Positions 1 through 7,721 of a DNA stretch of 64,000 nucleotides are shown here, piece by piece. Made by a program: the position numbers and the translations under genes. Source of the stretch: Ignavibacteriales bacterium (GTDB lineage: Bacteria > Bacteroidota > Ignavibacteria > Ignavibacteriales > Melioribacteraceae). How positions within the stretch are numbered: position 1 is the first letter of the stretch; the number at the start of each line of letters is the position of its first letter. The notes beneath the pieces were generated by a model. That model saw only the letters and a program-made list of their open reading frames with translations. It ran no database searches and had not been told where the DNA came from. The stretch spans positions 186,001 through 250,000 of the forward strand of contig JAIOYW010000005.1 of NCBI GenBank assembly GCA_021740915.1, given 5' to 3'.

Positions 1-608
1 ATCCCCAGTAAAAGGAAAACGAGAAATTCGGTTTTCTTTTTAAGGTCTTCAGTTGAGCCGGAGTTATCTATTGAAATATCAGATCCCTTTTCTTTTTCAG
101 CATCGGCAATCTGATTTTCCATACGTTTGACCACTTCGTCTCTGCTTAGTGAGAGTTTCTGCATCGCTCTCTCAATCCTCATCTCGACCGGAGCCTTTAT
201 CAGCACAACAAAATCAAAAAGGGTTTCCATTTCAGCTTCAAAAATCAGAGCTGCTTCCACAAAAATGATTTCCGAGGGATTTTTTTCAAATCTGGCTTTA
301 ATAATTTCTTCCAATTTACCTATCACCAGAGGATGTATGATGCGGTTCATTTTTAAAACATTTGTTGGATTGGAAAAAACATTTGCAGATAAAAACCGTA
401 TATCGGGTTTGCCATCCTTATAGGCATCATTTCCAAAAAGTTTTTCAATACTATTCTTCACTGCCGCATCATTATATAGAAATTCTTTAGCTATCTGATC
501 GGCATTCAGAACCAAGTAACCCTTCTCGGAAAGGAATTCCGCGACCAGACTTTTTCCGCTTGAAATTCCACCTGTTATTCCAACGATGAGGTTTTTTTTA
601 ATTTCCAT
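1..608 (-). CDS. coaE: Dephospho-CoA kinase (partial, C-terminus cut by window edge)
   Basis: Catalyses the last step of coenzyme A synthesis, ATP-dependent phosphorylation of dephospho-CoA in the cytoplasm. The frame opens at an ATG at 608 and stays open to base 1, giving about 202 residues. The family is about 200 residues long, so only the last few are missing. Seen: a P-loop GGISSGKS near residues 13-20, an ADQIAK segment after it (family ADxIA) and a later HPLV segment typical of the CoA-binding side. It lies downstream of rny but is separated from it by a strong terminator, so it probably has its own promoter. Confidence 0.93.
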   Translation of the reverse strand, partial: MEIKKNLIVGITGGISSGKSLVAEFLSEKGYLVLNADQIAKEFLYNDAAVKNSIEKLFGNDAYKDGKPDIRFLSANVFSNPTNVLKMNRIIHPLVIGKLEEIIKARFEKNPSEIIFVEAALIFEAEMETLFDFVVLIKAPVEMRIERAMQKLSLSRDEVVKRMENQIADAEKEKGSDISIDNSGSTEDLKKKTEFLVFLLLG

Positions 609-662
609 TAGTGTTCTCCCGATTCAAAATAAATCTCCAAACGCAGTCTATCGTTTAAAAAC

Positions 663-694
663 AAAAAGCCCGTCATTTTAACTGACGGGCTTTT
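663..694 (-). terminator. Rho-independent terminator of rny
   Basis: The arms at 663-675 and 683-694 form a perfect 12-bp hairpin (AAAAGCCCGTCA and its complement) with a 7-base loop. Read on the minus strand it is followed by a T-rich run. It sits 10 bases past the rny stop codon and before coaE. Confidence 0.88.
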
Positions 695-703
695 AATACT
701 TTT

Positions 704-2266
704 TTATCGTGCGTAAGCTATTTTTCTCACTTCACGTATCACGGTAACCTTAATCTGCCCGGGATACTCCATTTCTTCCTGAATTTTTTGTGAAATCTCA
801 TATGCCAAACGGTCGGAGAGTGTATCGTCTATCCTGTCGGGTTCAACAACAACACGAACTTCCCTGCCTGCCTGTATTGCATATGTTTTTGCAACTCCCT
901 CAAAGGATTTTGCAAGATTTTCAAGATTTTCGAGACGCTTGACGTAACTTTCGAGAGGTTCCCGTCTTGCACCGGGCCGAGCCCCGCTTATTGCGTCTGC
1001 CGATTGTACTAATGCAGCAATCGGATGCTCCATCTCAATATCTTCATGATGGCTGCCAACAGCATTTACAATAATCGGATTTTCATTATATTTTTTTGTC
1101 AGTTCATATCCAAGCAAAGCATGCGGTCCTTCGATGCTTTTATCAACAGTCTTTCCAATATCATGCATCAATCCGGCTTTTTTGGCAATTGAAGTATCAA
1201 ACCCAAGTTCCGATGCCATTATGCCAGTGAGATAGGCAACTTCAATACTATGCTGCAGAAGATTCTGTCCATAGCTGGAACGGTATTTCATTCTGCCGAT
1301 ATGTTTAATGAGTTCGGGATGAACTCCGTGCAAACCTAACTGAATGAGTGTGTTTTCACCTTCCTTGATAACTTCCTCTTCAAGTTCAGACTCAACCTTC
1401 TGCACAACTTCTTCAATCCTGGCGGGATGAATACGCCCATCCTGAATTAATCTTTCAAGAGATATTCTGGCAACCTCTCTCCGGAACTGGTCGAACGCCG
1501 ATAGAATTACCGCCTCGGGTGTGTCGTCCACAATAACATCAACGCCTGTAGCAGCTTCGAAAGCCCGGATATTTCTTCCCTCCCTTCCGATAATTCTGCC
1601 TTTCATTTCATCGTTCTGTATCTGAACAACTGACACTGTAGTCTCAACCGAATGATCGACTGCTGTCCTCTGAATTGCCTGAACAACTACTTTCTGAGCT
1701 TCCTTCTTTGCTTCGGCTTTAGCGTTATCTCTTATCTCCTTAACCATGTGAGCTGCATCAGATTTCGCCTTTTCGGTTATGTTTTCCATCAGCATTTTTT
1801 TTGCTTCATCGGCAGTTAAACCGGCAGTTTTTTCAAGCCTGATATTTTGCTCCATTATCAGCCGTTCAAGTTCACCCTGCTTTTTCCCAAGGTCCTCTTT
1901 TTGCTGCAGGATTTCTTTTTCAATTCTTCTGAATTCTTTTTCTTTTTGCTGGATCAGATCATATTTTTTCTCGAGATTCTCTTCTCTTGATTTTACCTGT
2001 TTCTCATAACTGTTGATTTTTTGGTTACGTCTGTTAACCTCAATATCATATTCCTGTTTCTTCTTCAGCCATTCATCTTTTACTTCAAGGAGTTTTTCTC
2101 TTTTAAGATTCTTAGATTCTTTTTCTGCATCTTCTAATATTATTCTGGCTCTTTCTTCCGCAGCGGCAACTTTATTTTTCCCAAACCGGGTATTTGTAAC
2201 CCATCCAAGATAAAATGTTGCGGCAAATAAGGCTGCAATAACCGGAAAAAGTATATATACTTCCAT
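704..2266 (-). CDS. rny: Ribonuclease Y
   Basis: Membrane-anchored endoribonuclease that starts mRNA decay. The 520-residue length matches the family. Seen in order: an N-terminal membrane helix (about residues 4-22), a long charged coiled coil (about 30-200), a KH RNA-binding domain containing GRIIGREGRNIRAFE, then an HD hydrolase domain with the metal-binding LMHDIGK motif. The C-terminus is the usual conserved Rny tail. It follows zapA and the structured RNA candidate and is closed by its own terminator. I see no missing motif. Confidence 0.96.
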   Translation of the reverse strand: MEVYILFPVIAALFAATFYLGWVTNTRFGKNKVAAAEERARIILEDAEKESKNLKREKLLEVKDEWLKKKQEYDIEVNRRNQKINSYEKQVKSREENLEKKYDLIQQKEKEFRRIEKEILQQKEDLGKKQGELERLIMEQNIRLEKTAGLTADEAKKMLMENITEKAKSDAAHMVKEIRDNAKAEAKKEAQKVVVQAIQRTAVDHSVETTVSVVQIQNDEMKGRIIGREGRNIRAFEAATGVDVIVDDTPEAVILSAFDQFRREVARISLERLIQDGRIHPARIEEVVQKVESELEEEVIKEGENTLIQLGLHGVHPELIKHIGRMKYRSSYGQNLLQHSIEVAYLTGIMASELGFDTSIAKKAGLMHDIGKTVDKSIEGPHALLGYELTKKYNENPIIVNAVGSHHEDIEMEHPIAALVQSADAISGARPGARREPLESYVKRLENLENLAKSFEGVAKTYAIQAGREVRVVVEPDRIDDTLSDRLAYEISQKIQEEMEYPGQIKVTVIREVRKIAYAR

Positions 2267-2325
2267 TTCCTGTTTTCCTCCGCAAATCGAATATAAAATT
2301 CCGTCCGCCGGCCGATTAGCAAATA

Positions 2326-2462
2326 GAACTAAAATGACACAGTGCGGGAAACTGCCCGGTGTTTTTTACTTCCCCCGTCTCGGATTGAGAACTCCGCAAG
2401 CGGAGCGGGGCCTGTAATACACACCGCGAGTCAGTAACCCTTGTCGTTCATAATTCGTAAGT
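2326..2462 (-). ncRNA. Structured RNA candidate between zapA and rny (possibly 6S RNA)
   Basis: The zapA-rny gap folds on the minus strand into a long rod. Nested complementary arms, in plus coordinates: 2446-2449 with 2326-2329; 2442-2445 with 2336-2339; 2438-2440 with 2346-2348; 2432-2435 with 2351-2354; 2421-2425 with 2358-2362; 2414-2417 with 2366-2369; 2406-2410 with 2373-2377. The tip carries two small hairpins, 2401-2405/2392-2396 with a CAAG loop (plus-strand letters) and 2378-2381/2387-2390. A TATTAA-like -10 lies near 2470. The 6S RNA gene is known next to zapA in many bacteria, so ssrS is the leading guess. The branched tip is not typical of 6S, so the class is uncertain. Confidence 0.5.
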
Positions 2463-2492
2463 TCTTTATTTAATACGAACCAGCGGCACGGT

Positions 2493-2798
2493 TTAAAAGT
2501 TATGCGGTTCTGACAAGGTTTCGGAGTCGCTTAAAAGAAGTTTTAATTTGTTTATTCTATTGGAAGCCTGTACAGCTAATTCTTTTAGTTGATTTCTTTC
2601 GCTGAATAGCTCATATGCGATATTCAGCGCTGCAATCACAGCTATTGTTTCGTTCGGATGTCCTGCAAGTTCCTTTTTCGTATCTTCCATTATCTGATCA
2701 ACGTACCGCGCAAGCTCAACAGCCATTTCTTCATTATCAACAACTAAAGGATATTCTTTATTAAATATTGAAACTTTTAACTTCTTCTTTTCACTCAT
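2493..2798 (-). CDS. zapA: Cell division protein ZapA
   Basis: Small FtsZ-ring-associated protein that bundles FtsZ protofilaments at mid-cell. About 101 residues from the ATG at 2798; an upstream in-frame ATG at 2819 would add seven residues, and the internal start fits the family better. Seen: a beta-rich N-terminal domain (KVSIFNKEYPL), the conserved helix with VAALNIAYEL, and a C-terminal coiled coil. It follows a small coiled-coil gene and pheT. Confidence 0.88.
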   Translation of the reverse strand: MSEKKKLKVSIFNKEYPLVVDNEEMAVELARYVDQIMEDTKKELAGHPNETIAVIAALNIAYELFSERNQLKELAVQASNRINKLKLLLSDSETLSEPHNF

Positions 2799-2827
2799 CT
2801 TGTCAATTCCGGCATACAAACATTATA

Positions 2828-3142
2828 CTAAGAACGTAAATGATAATCTATTTTATTTAATAATTCATCAATTTTGTTTTTTAAAATTTCCCGATCCTCC
2901 GGTTTTAATTTAACCAATTCAGGTATCAGAGAATGACTCGACTTGGCATTTTTCAGATCAATTTCCAATTCATCAAGTTTAATTCGTAAAATTTCGTTTT
3001 CATCTTCAAGCCGGTGAATTTTCTTTTCAAGATCCTCTCTGACCAGTTCCAGAGTCTTGGATTTTTCATGAAAGAGATAAATCTGCTTTTCAAGACCAGA
3101 TATCTCTTCGAATAATAATTCCATTCGTTTAATGTGGCTCAA
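2828..3142 (-). CDS. Small coiled-coil protein, unknown function
   Basis: 104 residues, nearly all charged helix (about residues 5-70 look like one continuous coiled coil), then a short C-terminal segment LKPEDREILKNKIDELLNKID. The start overlaps the pheT stop by 4 bases, so it is translationally coupled to pheT, and zapA follows closely. I recognise no catalytic motif. By position and shape it could be a division-related coiled-coil partner of ZapA (ZapB-like), but this is only inference. Confidence 0.7.
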   Translation of the reverse strand: MSHIKRMELLFEEISGLEKQIYLFHEKSKTLELVREDLEKKIHRLEDENEILRIKLDELEIDLKNAKSSHSLIPELVKLKPEDREILKNKIDELLNKIDYHLRS

Positions 3143-5544
3143 TTCTCTCCTCTGAGCTTTGCATTAAAGTGTTTTTTAACACTGCCAATTATCTTCCAGA
3201 ACTCTTCATCAATTTCAGTATCAACGAGGGTTCTTGAATATTCATAAAATTCAAGTTCGAAAGCCAGACTTTTATTCCCTTCTCCAATACTCTCACCTTC
3301 AAAGATATCGAATAACTTTATATTTTTCAATAAAGATGAAGCTGAATTTTTAATTACTTCAATTACTTTTTCAACAATTATGTTTTTATCGAGCACAACT
3401 GCAAAATCTCTGATCACTTTAGGATATTTTAACAACTCAGAATATGATTTTTCACTTTTTGGTTCGTTCTCAAGTTTATTCACACTAATTTCAAAAAGGA
3501 AGACCGGTATATTGATTTCGAAAGAATCGCATAATTTTTTACTGAGTTTGCCGCCTATACCAAAAATGCCTGATTTACCGGAAATTTCAAATCGAAGTTC
3601 AAAATTGTCGTCACTTTCTGTTCTGATCAGCGAAAGTGTGTTTTTTAATCTGAGAGCTGAAATTAGTTCATTAAAATAACCTTTTAAATCAAAAAAATCG
3701 TACTGTCTTTCCGGTGCATACCATTCTGTGTTTTCTACTTTTCCTGCCGCACAAATCAGAAGATTCGTCACTTCAGAAAATTCGTCAAAACTGGAAAATT
3801 TATTTTCCAAATCCGATGACATCACATCGCCAATTTCATAGAATAAGAAGTCATTTTCCCTTACTCTCAGATTCCGCGCAATAGAATCAAGCATCCCGGG
3901 AATAAGAGATGTGCGTATATGCGACATCTCCGTAGTCTGTGGATTCATCACAGGTATTGGTTTCCCAAATATTCCTGCAATTTTTCCGGTCTGCATTGAA
4001 TTAGTGTAAATTTCATAAAAACCCAGTCCGGATAATACCTTTCTGATATTATTTTTGAATTCACGCTGATCTATCCGTTCACCCATACTCACAGAAACAT
4101 GATCGACTGGAGGGATGAGATCATATCCATAAATTCTTGCAACTTCTTCAATAAGATCGATTTCCCTTTCAACATCGGGGCGGAAACCCGGAATCTCGAA
4201 AGTTACATCCTCAGAGGTTTCACTTTTATGTATAAATCCAAGGTTAAGGAGAATTTCTTTAACTTTAGCAGGATTAATATGATAACCAAGAATTGAATCA
4301 ACACGCTTATATCTTATAGTCGCCTGCTTTTTTTCAATGGGGATCGGATATACATCAAGAACGTCGGATGCAGAAACTCCGCCTGCTACTTCAAGTATTA
4401 ACTCTGCTGCCCGCTCAGCTGCCCAAATGGTCATATCCGGATTACAGCCGCGTTCAAAACGATAAGAAGCATCTGTTGAAAGACCGAGTTTTTTTGCTGT
4501 CTTCCTGATTCTGGATGGATTAAAATATGCGCTCTCAATTAGTATGTCGGTCGTGGAACCGTCCACCTCAGAATTCTCACCGCCCATAACCCCGGCAACC
4601 GCGACCTCTTTCTCGCCATCACAGATCATAAGATCAGATGAATTCAGAGTCCTTTTCTTTGAATCCAGAGTGACAAACTCTTTGCCTGCTTCTGCGCTTC
4701 GTACAACAATTTTTTTGCCTGACAGTTTTTTCAGGTCAAAAGCGTGAAGCGGCTGTCCTATTTCATGAAGTACGTAATTCGTCACATCAACAATGTTATT
4801 GATCGGTCGCAATCCTATCGACGAAAGACTTCTTTTAAGCCATTCCGGCGATTCTTTTACTTTGATATTTTTAACAACTTTACCAACGTACCTGGGACAA
4901 CCTTCTGTATCTAAAATTTCTATTTCACATTCATCGCAGGTATAAAATGATGAATTTCCTGAATGTTTCTCTGGTAAATTGACCGGGCGGTTAAAAATTG
5001 CTGCAAGTTCCCTTGCCACACCAAAGTGGCTCAAAGCATCAGGCCGGTTTGGTGTAACCGAGATTTCAATAATAATGTCGTTTTTTCCGGCGAAATCCGC
5101 AAAAGAAGTACCCGGAACTGCTGATTCGTCCAGCACTTTAATTCCGGAATGATCATCGCTGATTCCCAGTTCGCTGTCTGAGCAAATCATTCCTTCGGAT
5201 ACTGCGCCGCGAATTTTAGCTTTTGATATTACAAATCCGCCTTTGGGGATTACCGCCCCAATTTTTGCTAAAATAATTTTCTGCCCTGCGGCTACATTTG
5301 GAGCGCCGCATACAACATCATAAATGTTTGAACCATCACTTACCTTACAAAGGGACAACTTATCAGCATTGGGATGTTTAATTTTTTCTTCAACATACCC
5401 GACAATAAAATTTTCAAATACTTTCCCCAAATCATTGACTTCTTCAACCTCAAGTCCGCAGGCAGTAATTTTCTCAATAATTAATTCATCGGTAATATCT
5501 GAAAGGTCAATGTATTTTTTGACCCAGTTTAAAGATAGAAGCAC
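3139..5544 (-). CDS. pheT: Phenylalanine-tRNA ligase beta subunit
   Basis: Beta subunit of the alpha2-beta2 PheRS that charges tRNA-Phe. The 801-residue length is the full bacterial long form. Seen in order: an N-terminal tRNA-binding OB domain (about 40-150, with NADKLSLCKV and VCGAPNVAAGQK), the B3/B4 editing domain, the B5 domain, the core domain with EVARIYGYD, and a C-terminal FDX-ACB anticodon-binding domain (KYPKVIRDFAVV). It lies 13 bases after pheS and overlaps the next coiled-coil gene by 4 bases. Confidence 0.97.
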   Translation of the reverse strand: MLLSLNWVKKYIDLSDITDELIIEKITACGLEVEEVNDLGKVFENFIVGYVEEKIKHPNADKLSLCKVSDGSNIYDVVCGAPNVAAGQKIILAKIGAVIPKGGFVISKAKIRGAVSEGMICSDSELGISDDHSGIKVLDESAVPGTSFADFAGKNDIIIEISVTPNRPDALSHFGVARELAAIFNRPVNLPEKHSGNSSFYTCDECEIEILDTEGCPRYVGKVVKNIKVKESPEWLKRSLSSIGLRPINNIVDVTNYVLHEIGQPLHAFDLKKLSGKKIVVRSAEAGKEFVTLDSKKRTLNSSDLMICDGEKEVAVAGVMGGENSEVDGSTTDILIESAYFNPSRIRKTAKKLGLSTDASYRFERGCNPDMTIWAAERAAELILEVAGGVSASDVLDVYPIPIEKKQATIRYKRVDSILGYHINPAKVKEILLNLGFIHKSETSEDVTFEIPGFRPDVEREIDLIEEVARIYGYDLIPPVDHVSVSMGERIDQREFKNNIRKVLSGLGFYEIYTNSMQTGKIAGIFGKPIPVMNPQTTEMSHIRTSLIPGMLDSIARNLRVRENDFLFYEIGDVMSSDLENKFSSFDEFSEVTNLLICAAGKVENTEWYAPERQYDFFDLKGYFNELISALRLKNTLSLIRTESDDNFELRFEISGKSGIFGIGGKLSKKLCDSFEINIPVFLFEISVNKLENEPKSEKSYSELLKYPKVIRDFAVVLDKNIIVEKVIEVIKNSASSLLKNIKLFDIFEGESIGEGNKSLAFELEFYEYSRTLVDTEIDEEFWKIIGSVKKHFNAKLRGEN

Positions 5545-5557
5545 TTTCTAACTCCAC

Positions 5558-6544
5558 TCAAAATTGTACAAGGAATCTTTTGTCGTTATCGAACAATGTT
5601 CGGATATCCGACATACCGTAACGAGAGAGACAAGTTCTCTCAACACCCATCCCAAACGCATATCCTGTATAAATCTCCGGATCAATGCCGACATTCCGTA
5701 GCACATTCGGATCCACCATTCCACACCCCAGGATTTCTAGCCAGCGTCCTCCTTTTTCAGGAGTTTCCCACCAAATATCCATCTCTGCGCTGGGTTCGGT
5801 AAAAGGGAAAAAACTTGGTCTGAATCGATATTTAAGTCCTTGTCCAAAAAATTGCTGGGCAAAATAAACAAGTGTTCCCTTCAATTCTGCAAAGGTCACA
5901 TTTTTATCCACATACAATCCTTCGATCTGGTGAAAGAGACAGTAGCTTTTTGCGCTGATCGCTTCATTCCTGTAAACCTTTCCGGGCATTATCGCTCTGA
6001 TAGGCGGCTGTTGTTTCTGCATCAGTCTTATCTGCACCGGTGATGTATGAGTCCGGAGTAAAAATCCGGGGTTAACAAAAAAAGTATCCTGCATATCCCG
6101 TGCGGGATGATCTTCAGGAAAGTTAAGCGCCTCAAAATTATTATAATCAGATTCCAGTTCAGGACCCTCGTGAACATTAAATCCGAGGTTCTTGAACAAT
6201 TCAACGATCTGATCCATAGTCTGCGTAATAATATGTGTGCTTCCGGTCTTTTTTTTGCGTCCCGGAAGAGAATAGTCAAAAACATCTTCAGATTTTACCG
6301 AAGAAGCATACTTTTTCTCAAGTTCATCGTACTTAGAATTAACATCCTGTCTGAACTTGTTGAGGTTTTGACCATACTTTGGTTTTTCTTCTTTGGGGAG
6401 GAGTTTGAATTCTTCGAACAGTTGCGCGAAGGCGCCTTTTCTGCTTAAAAACTTAAGACGGAATCCCTCAAGCTGTTCATTACTCTGAATTGCTTCGAGT
6501 TCCCGATAGACTTCTTCGGATAACTCCTTTAATTTCTTATCCAT
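5558..6544 (-). CDS. pheS: Phenylalanine-tRNA ligase alpha subunit
   Basis: Catalytic subunit of PheRS, 328 residues, normal length. Seen: an N-terminal coiled-coil arm for tRNA-Phe (about 1-90), then class II motif 2 (PGKVYRNEAISAKSY), the FxQIEG segment (FHQIEGLYVD) and motif 3 (YAFGMGVERTCLSRYG). It directly precedes pheT. A 12-bp hairpin separates it from rplT upstream, so pheST may be only partly coupled to the infC-rpmI-rplT transcript. Confidence 0.97.
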   Translation of the reverse strand: MDKKLKELSEEVYRELEAIQSNEQLEGFRLKFLSRKGAFAQLFEEFKLLPKEEKPKYGQNLNKFRQDVNSKYDELEKKYASSVKSEDVFDYSLPGRKKKTGSTHIITQTMDQIVELFKNLGFNVHEGPELESDYNNFEALNFPEDHPARDMQDTFFVNPGFLLRTHTSPVQIRLMQKQQPPIRAIMPGKVYRNEAISAKSYCLFHQIEGLYVDKNVTFAELKGTLVYFAQQFFGQGLKYRFRPSFFPFTEPSAEMDIWWETPEKGGRWLEILGCGMVDPNVLRNVGIDPEIYTGYAFGMGVERTCLSRYGMSDIRTLFDNDKRFLVQF

Positions 6545-6565
6545 AATCTTATCCGAAAATTAAGA

Positions 6566-6598
6566 ATTTCCTTCCCCTGTTTATTTGGGGAAGGAAAT
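6566..6598 (-). terminator. Intercistronic hairpin between rplT and pheS
   Basis: Perfect 12-bp inverted repeat (ATTTCCTTCCCC at 6566-6577 and its complement at 6587-6598) with a 9-base loop, located between the rplT stop and the pheS start. The bases after it on the minus strand are only moderately T-rich, so it may be a partial terminator, a processing site or a 3' end stabiliser. Confidence 0.6.
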
Positions 6599-6608
6599 AT
6601 AGAACAAA

Positions 6609-6956
6609 TTAGTTGACTGCAAATTTTACAACTTCAGCAAATGCCTGAGGATTCTCTGCGGCAAGGCTTGCTAAAAGTTTACGGTCAATATTAACGCCTT
6701 TTGTGTCTAAAGCGTGGATTAATTTCGAATAACTGATGCCGTTTTTCCTGGCTTCAGCATTTATTCTTATTATCCAGAGACTGCGGTAATTTCTCTTTTT
6801 GAGCTTACGATCTCTGTATGCATGAAGTAATCCCTTTTCAACATGGTTTTTTGCAACCGTCCAAACGTTACTCCTTGCACCCCAGTAACCTTTTGCTAAT
6901 TCTAATATTTTTTTGCGGCGTTTTCTCGACGCTACATGGTTTACTGAACGTGGCAT
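6609..6956 (-). CDS. rplT: 50S ribosomal protein L20
   Basis: Large-subunit protein needed for early 50S assembly; it binds 23S rRNA. 115 residues, standard length. Seen: the very basic N-terminal extension ([18 protein letters not shown]), the conserved [17 protein letters not shown] segment and the globular C-terminal domain ending in the AFAEVVKFA helix. It lies 15 bases after rpmI in the infC-rpmI-rplT order found in most bacteria. L20 represses this operon in several groups, but no leader structure was worked out here. Confidence 0.98.
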   Translation of the reverse strand: MPRSVNHVASRKRRKKILELAKGYWGARSNVWTVAKNHVEKGLLHAYRDRKLKKRNYRSLWIIRINAEARKNGISYSKLIHALDTKGVNIDRKLLASLAAENPQAFAEVVKFAVN

Positions 6957-6971
6957 TCTACCATCTTCTCC

Positions 6972-7163
6972 TTATTGAATCATTAAACTTACGCGTTTGC
7001 TATCGGCTTTTGAAACAAGCACTCCATGACGCAGATTTCTTTTACGTTTTCTGGTTTTTTTTGTCAGAATATGCGCTTTATAAGCCTTGAATCTCTTTAT
7101 CTTCCCGGAACCGGTTTTTTTGAATGTTTTTGCAGCTCCACGGTTGCTCTTCATTTTTGGCAT
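6972..7163 (-). CDS. rpmI: 50S ribosomal protein L35
   Basis: 63-residue basic ribosomal protein of the large subunit. Starts [21 protein letters not shown], the classic L35 opening, and has the family's [20 protein letters not shown] core. It sits between infC (13 bases upstream) and rplT (15 bases downstream), as expected. Confidence 0.97.
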   Translation of the reverse strand: MPKMKSNRGAAKTFKKTGSGKIKRFKAYKAHILTKKTRKRKRNLRHGVLVSKADSKRVSLMIQ

Positions 7164-7176
7164 AATTGCACCTTGA

Positions 7177-7704
7177 TTATTTTTTCTTTTTACTTTTTAG
7201 AGGAGCGAGGATGACCGTCATGGTCCTCCCTTCAAAATTGATATCCTGCTCAACTTTGGCAACCTCAGTCATTTTCTCAATAAATCTTTTAAGTAATTCT
7301 TCTCCGTGTTCTTTATATGTTAATTCACGGCCCTTAAATATAACGGCAACTTTTACTTTATTTCCTTCTTCAACAAAGTTTATTGCATGCCGTGCTTTAA
7401 ACTCAAAATCATGCGTATCAGTATTAGGATGAAGTCTGATTTCCTTCAATATTGAAGTCTGCTGATTTTTCCTTTGAAGTTTTTCTTTTTTCTGCAATTC
7501 GTAAACGAATTTTCCGTAATCTATCACCTTACAAACTGGTGGATCAGCTTGTGGGGCAATTTCTACGATATCCATTTCACGGCTGACTGCCTGATTAATG
7601 GCTTCATTAATGCCAACTATACCAAGTTGTTTTCCATCGGCATCAATTAATCTTACTTTAGGAGTCCGTATCTCCTGATTTACACGGTATTTTTGTGTGC
7701 TAAT
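7177..7704 (-). CDS. infC: Translation initiation factor IF-3 (AUU start codon)
   Basis: IF-3 binds the 30S subunit and checks start-codon choice. The first ATG in frame is at 7575, but that would remove the N-terminal domain. Reading upstream in frame gives [19 protein letters not shown] and [16 protein letters not shown], the canonical IF-3 N-terminus. The only usable start is ATT at 7704, with GGAG about 7 bases before it, and an in-frame TAA lies two codons further upstream. From ATT the protein is 175 residues, matching the family. An AUU start is the known basis of infC autoregulation in E. coli. It lies 17 bases after thrS. Confidence 0.95.
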   Translation of the reverse strand: MSTQKYRVNQEIRTPKVRLIDADGKQLGIVGINEAINQAVSREMDIVEIAPQADPPVCKVIDYGKFVYELQKKEKLQRKNQQTSILKEIRLHPNTDTHDFEFKARHAINFVEEGNKVKVAVIFKGRELTYKEHGEELLKRFIEKMTEVAKVEQDINFEGRTMTVILAPLKSKKKK

Positions 7705-7721
7705 AAATTAACTCCAAAATG

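Noticed and set aside
7177-7575. infC starting at the ATG at 7575
   Set aside because: It would delete the conserved IF-3 N-terminal domain, which is encoded in frame upstream to the ATT at 7704.
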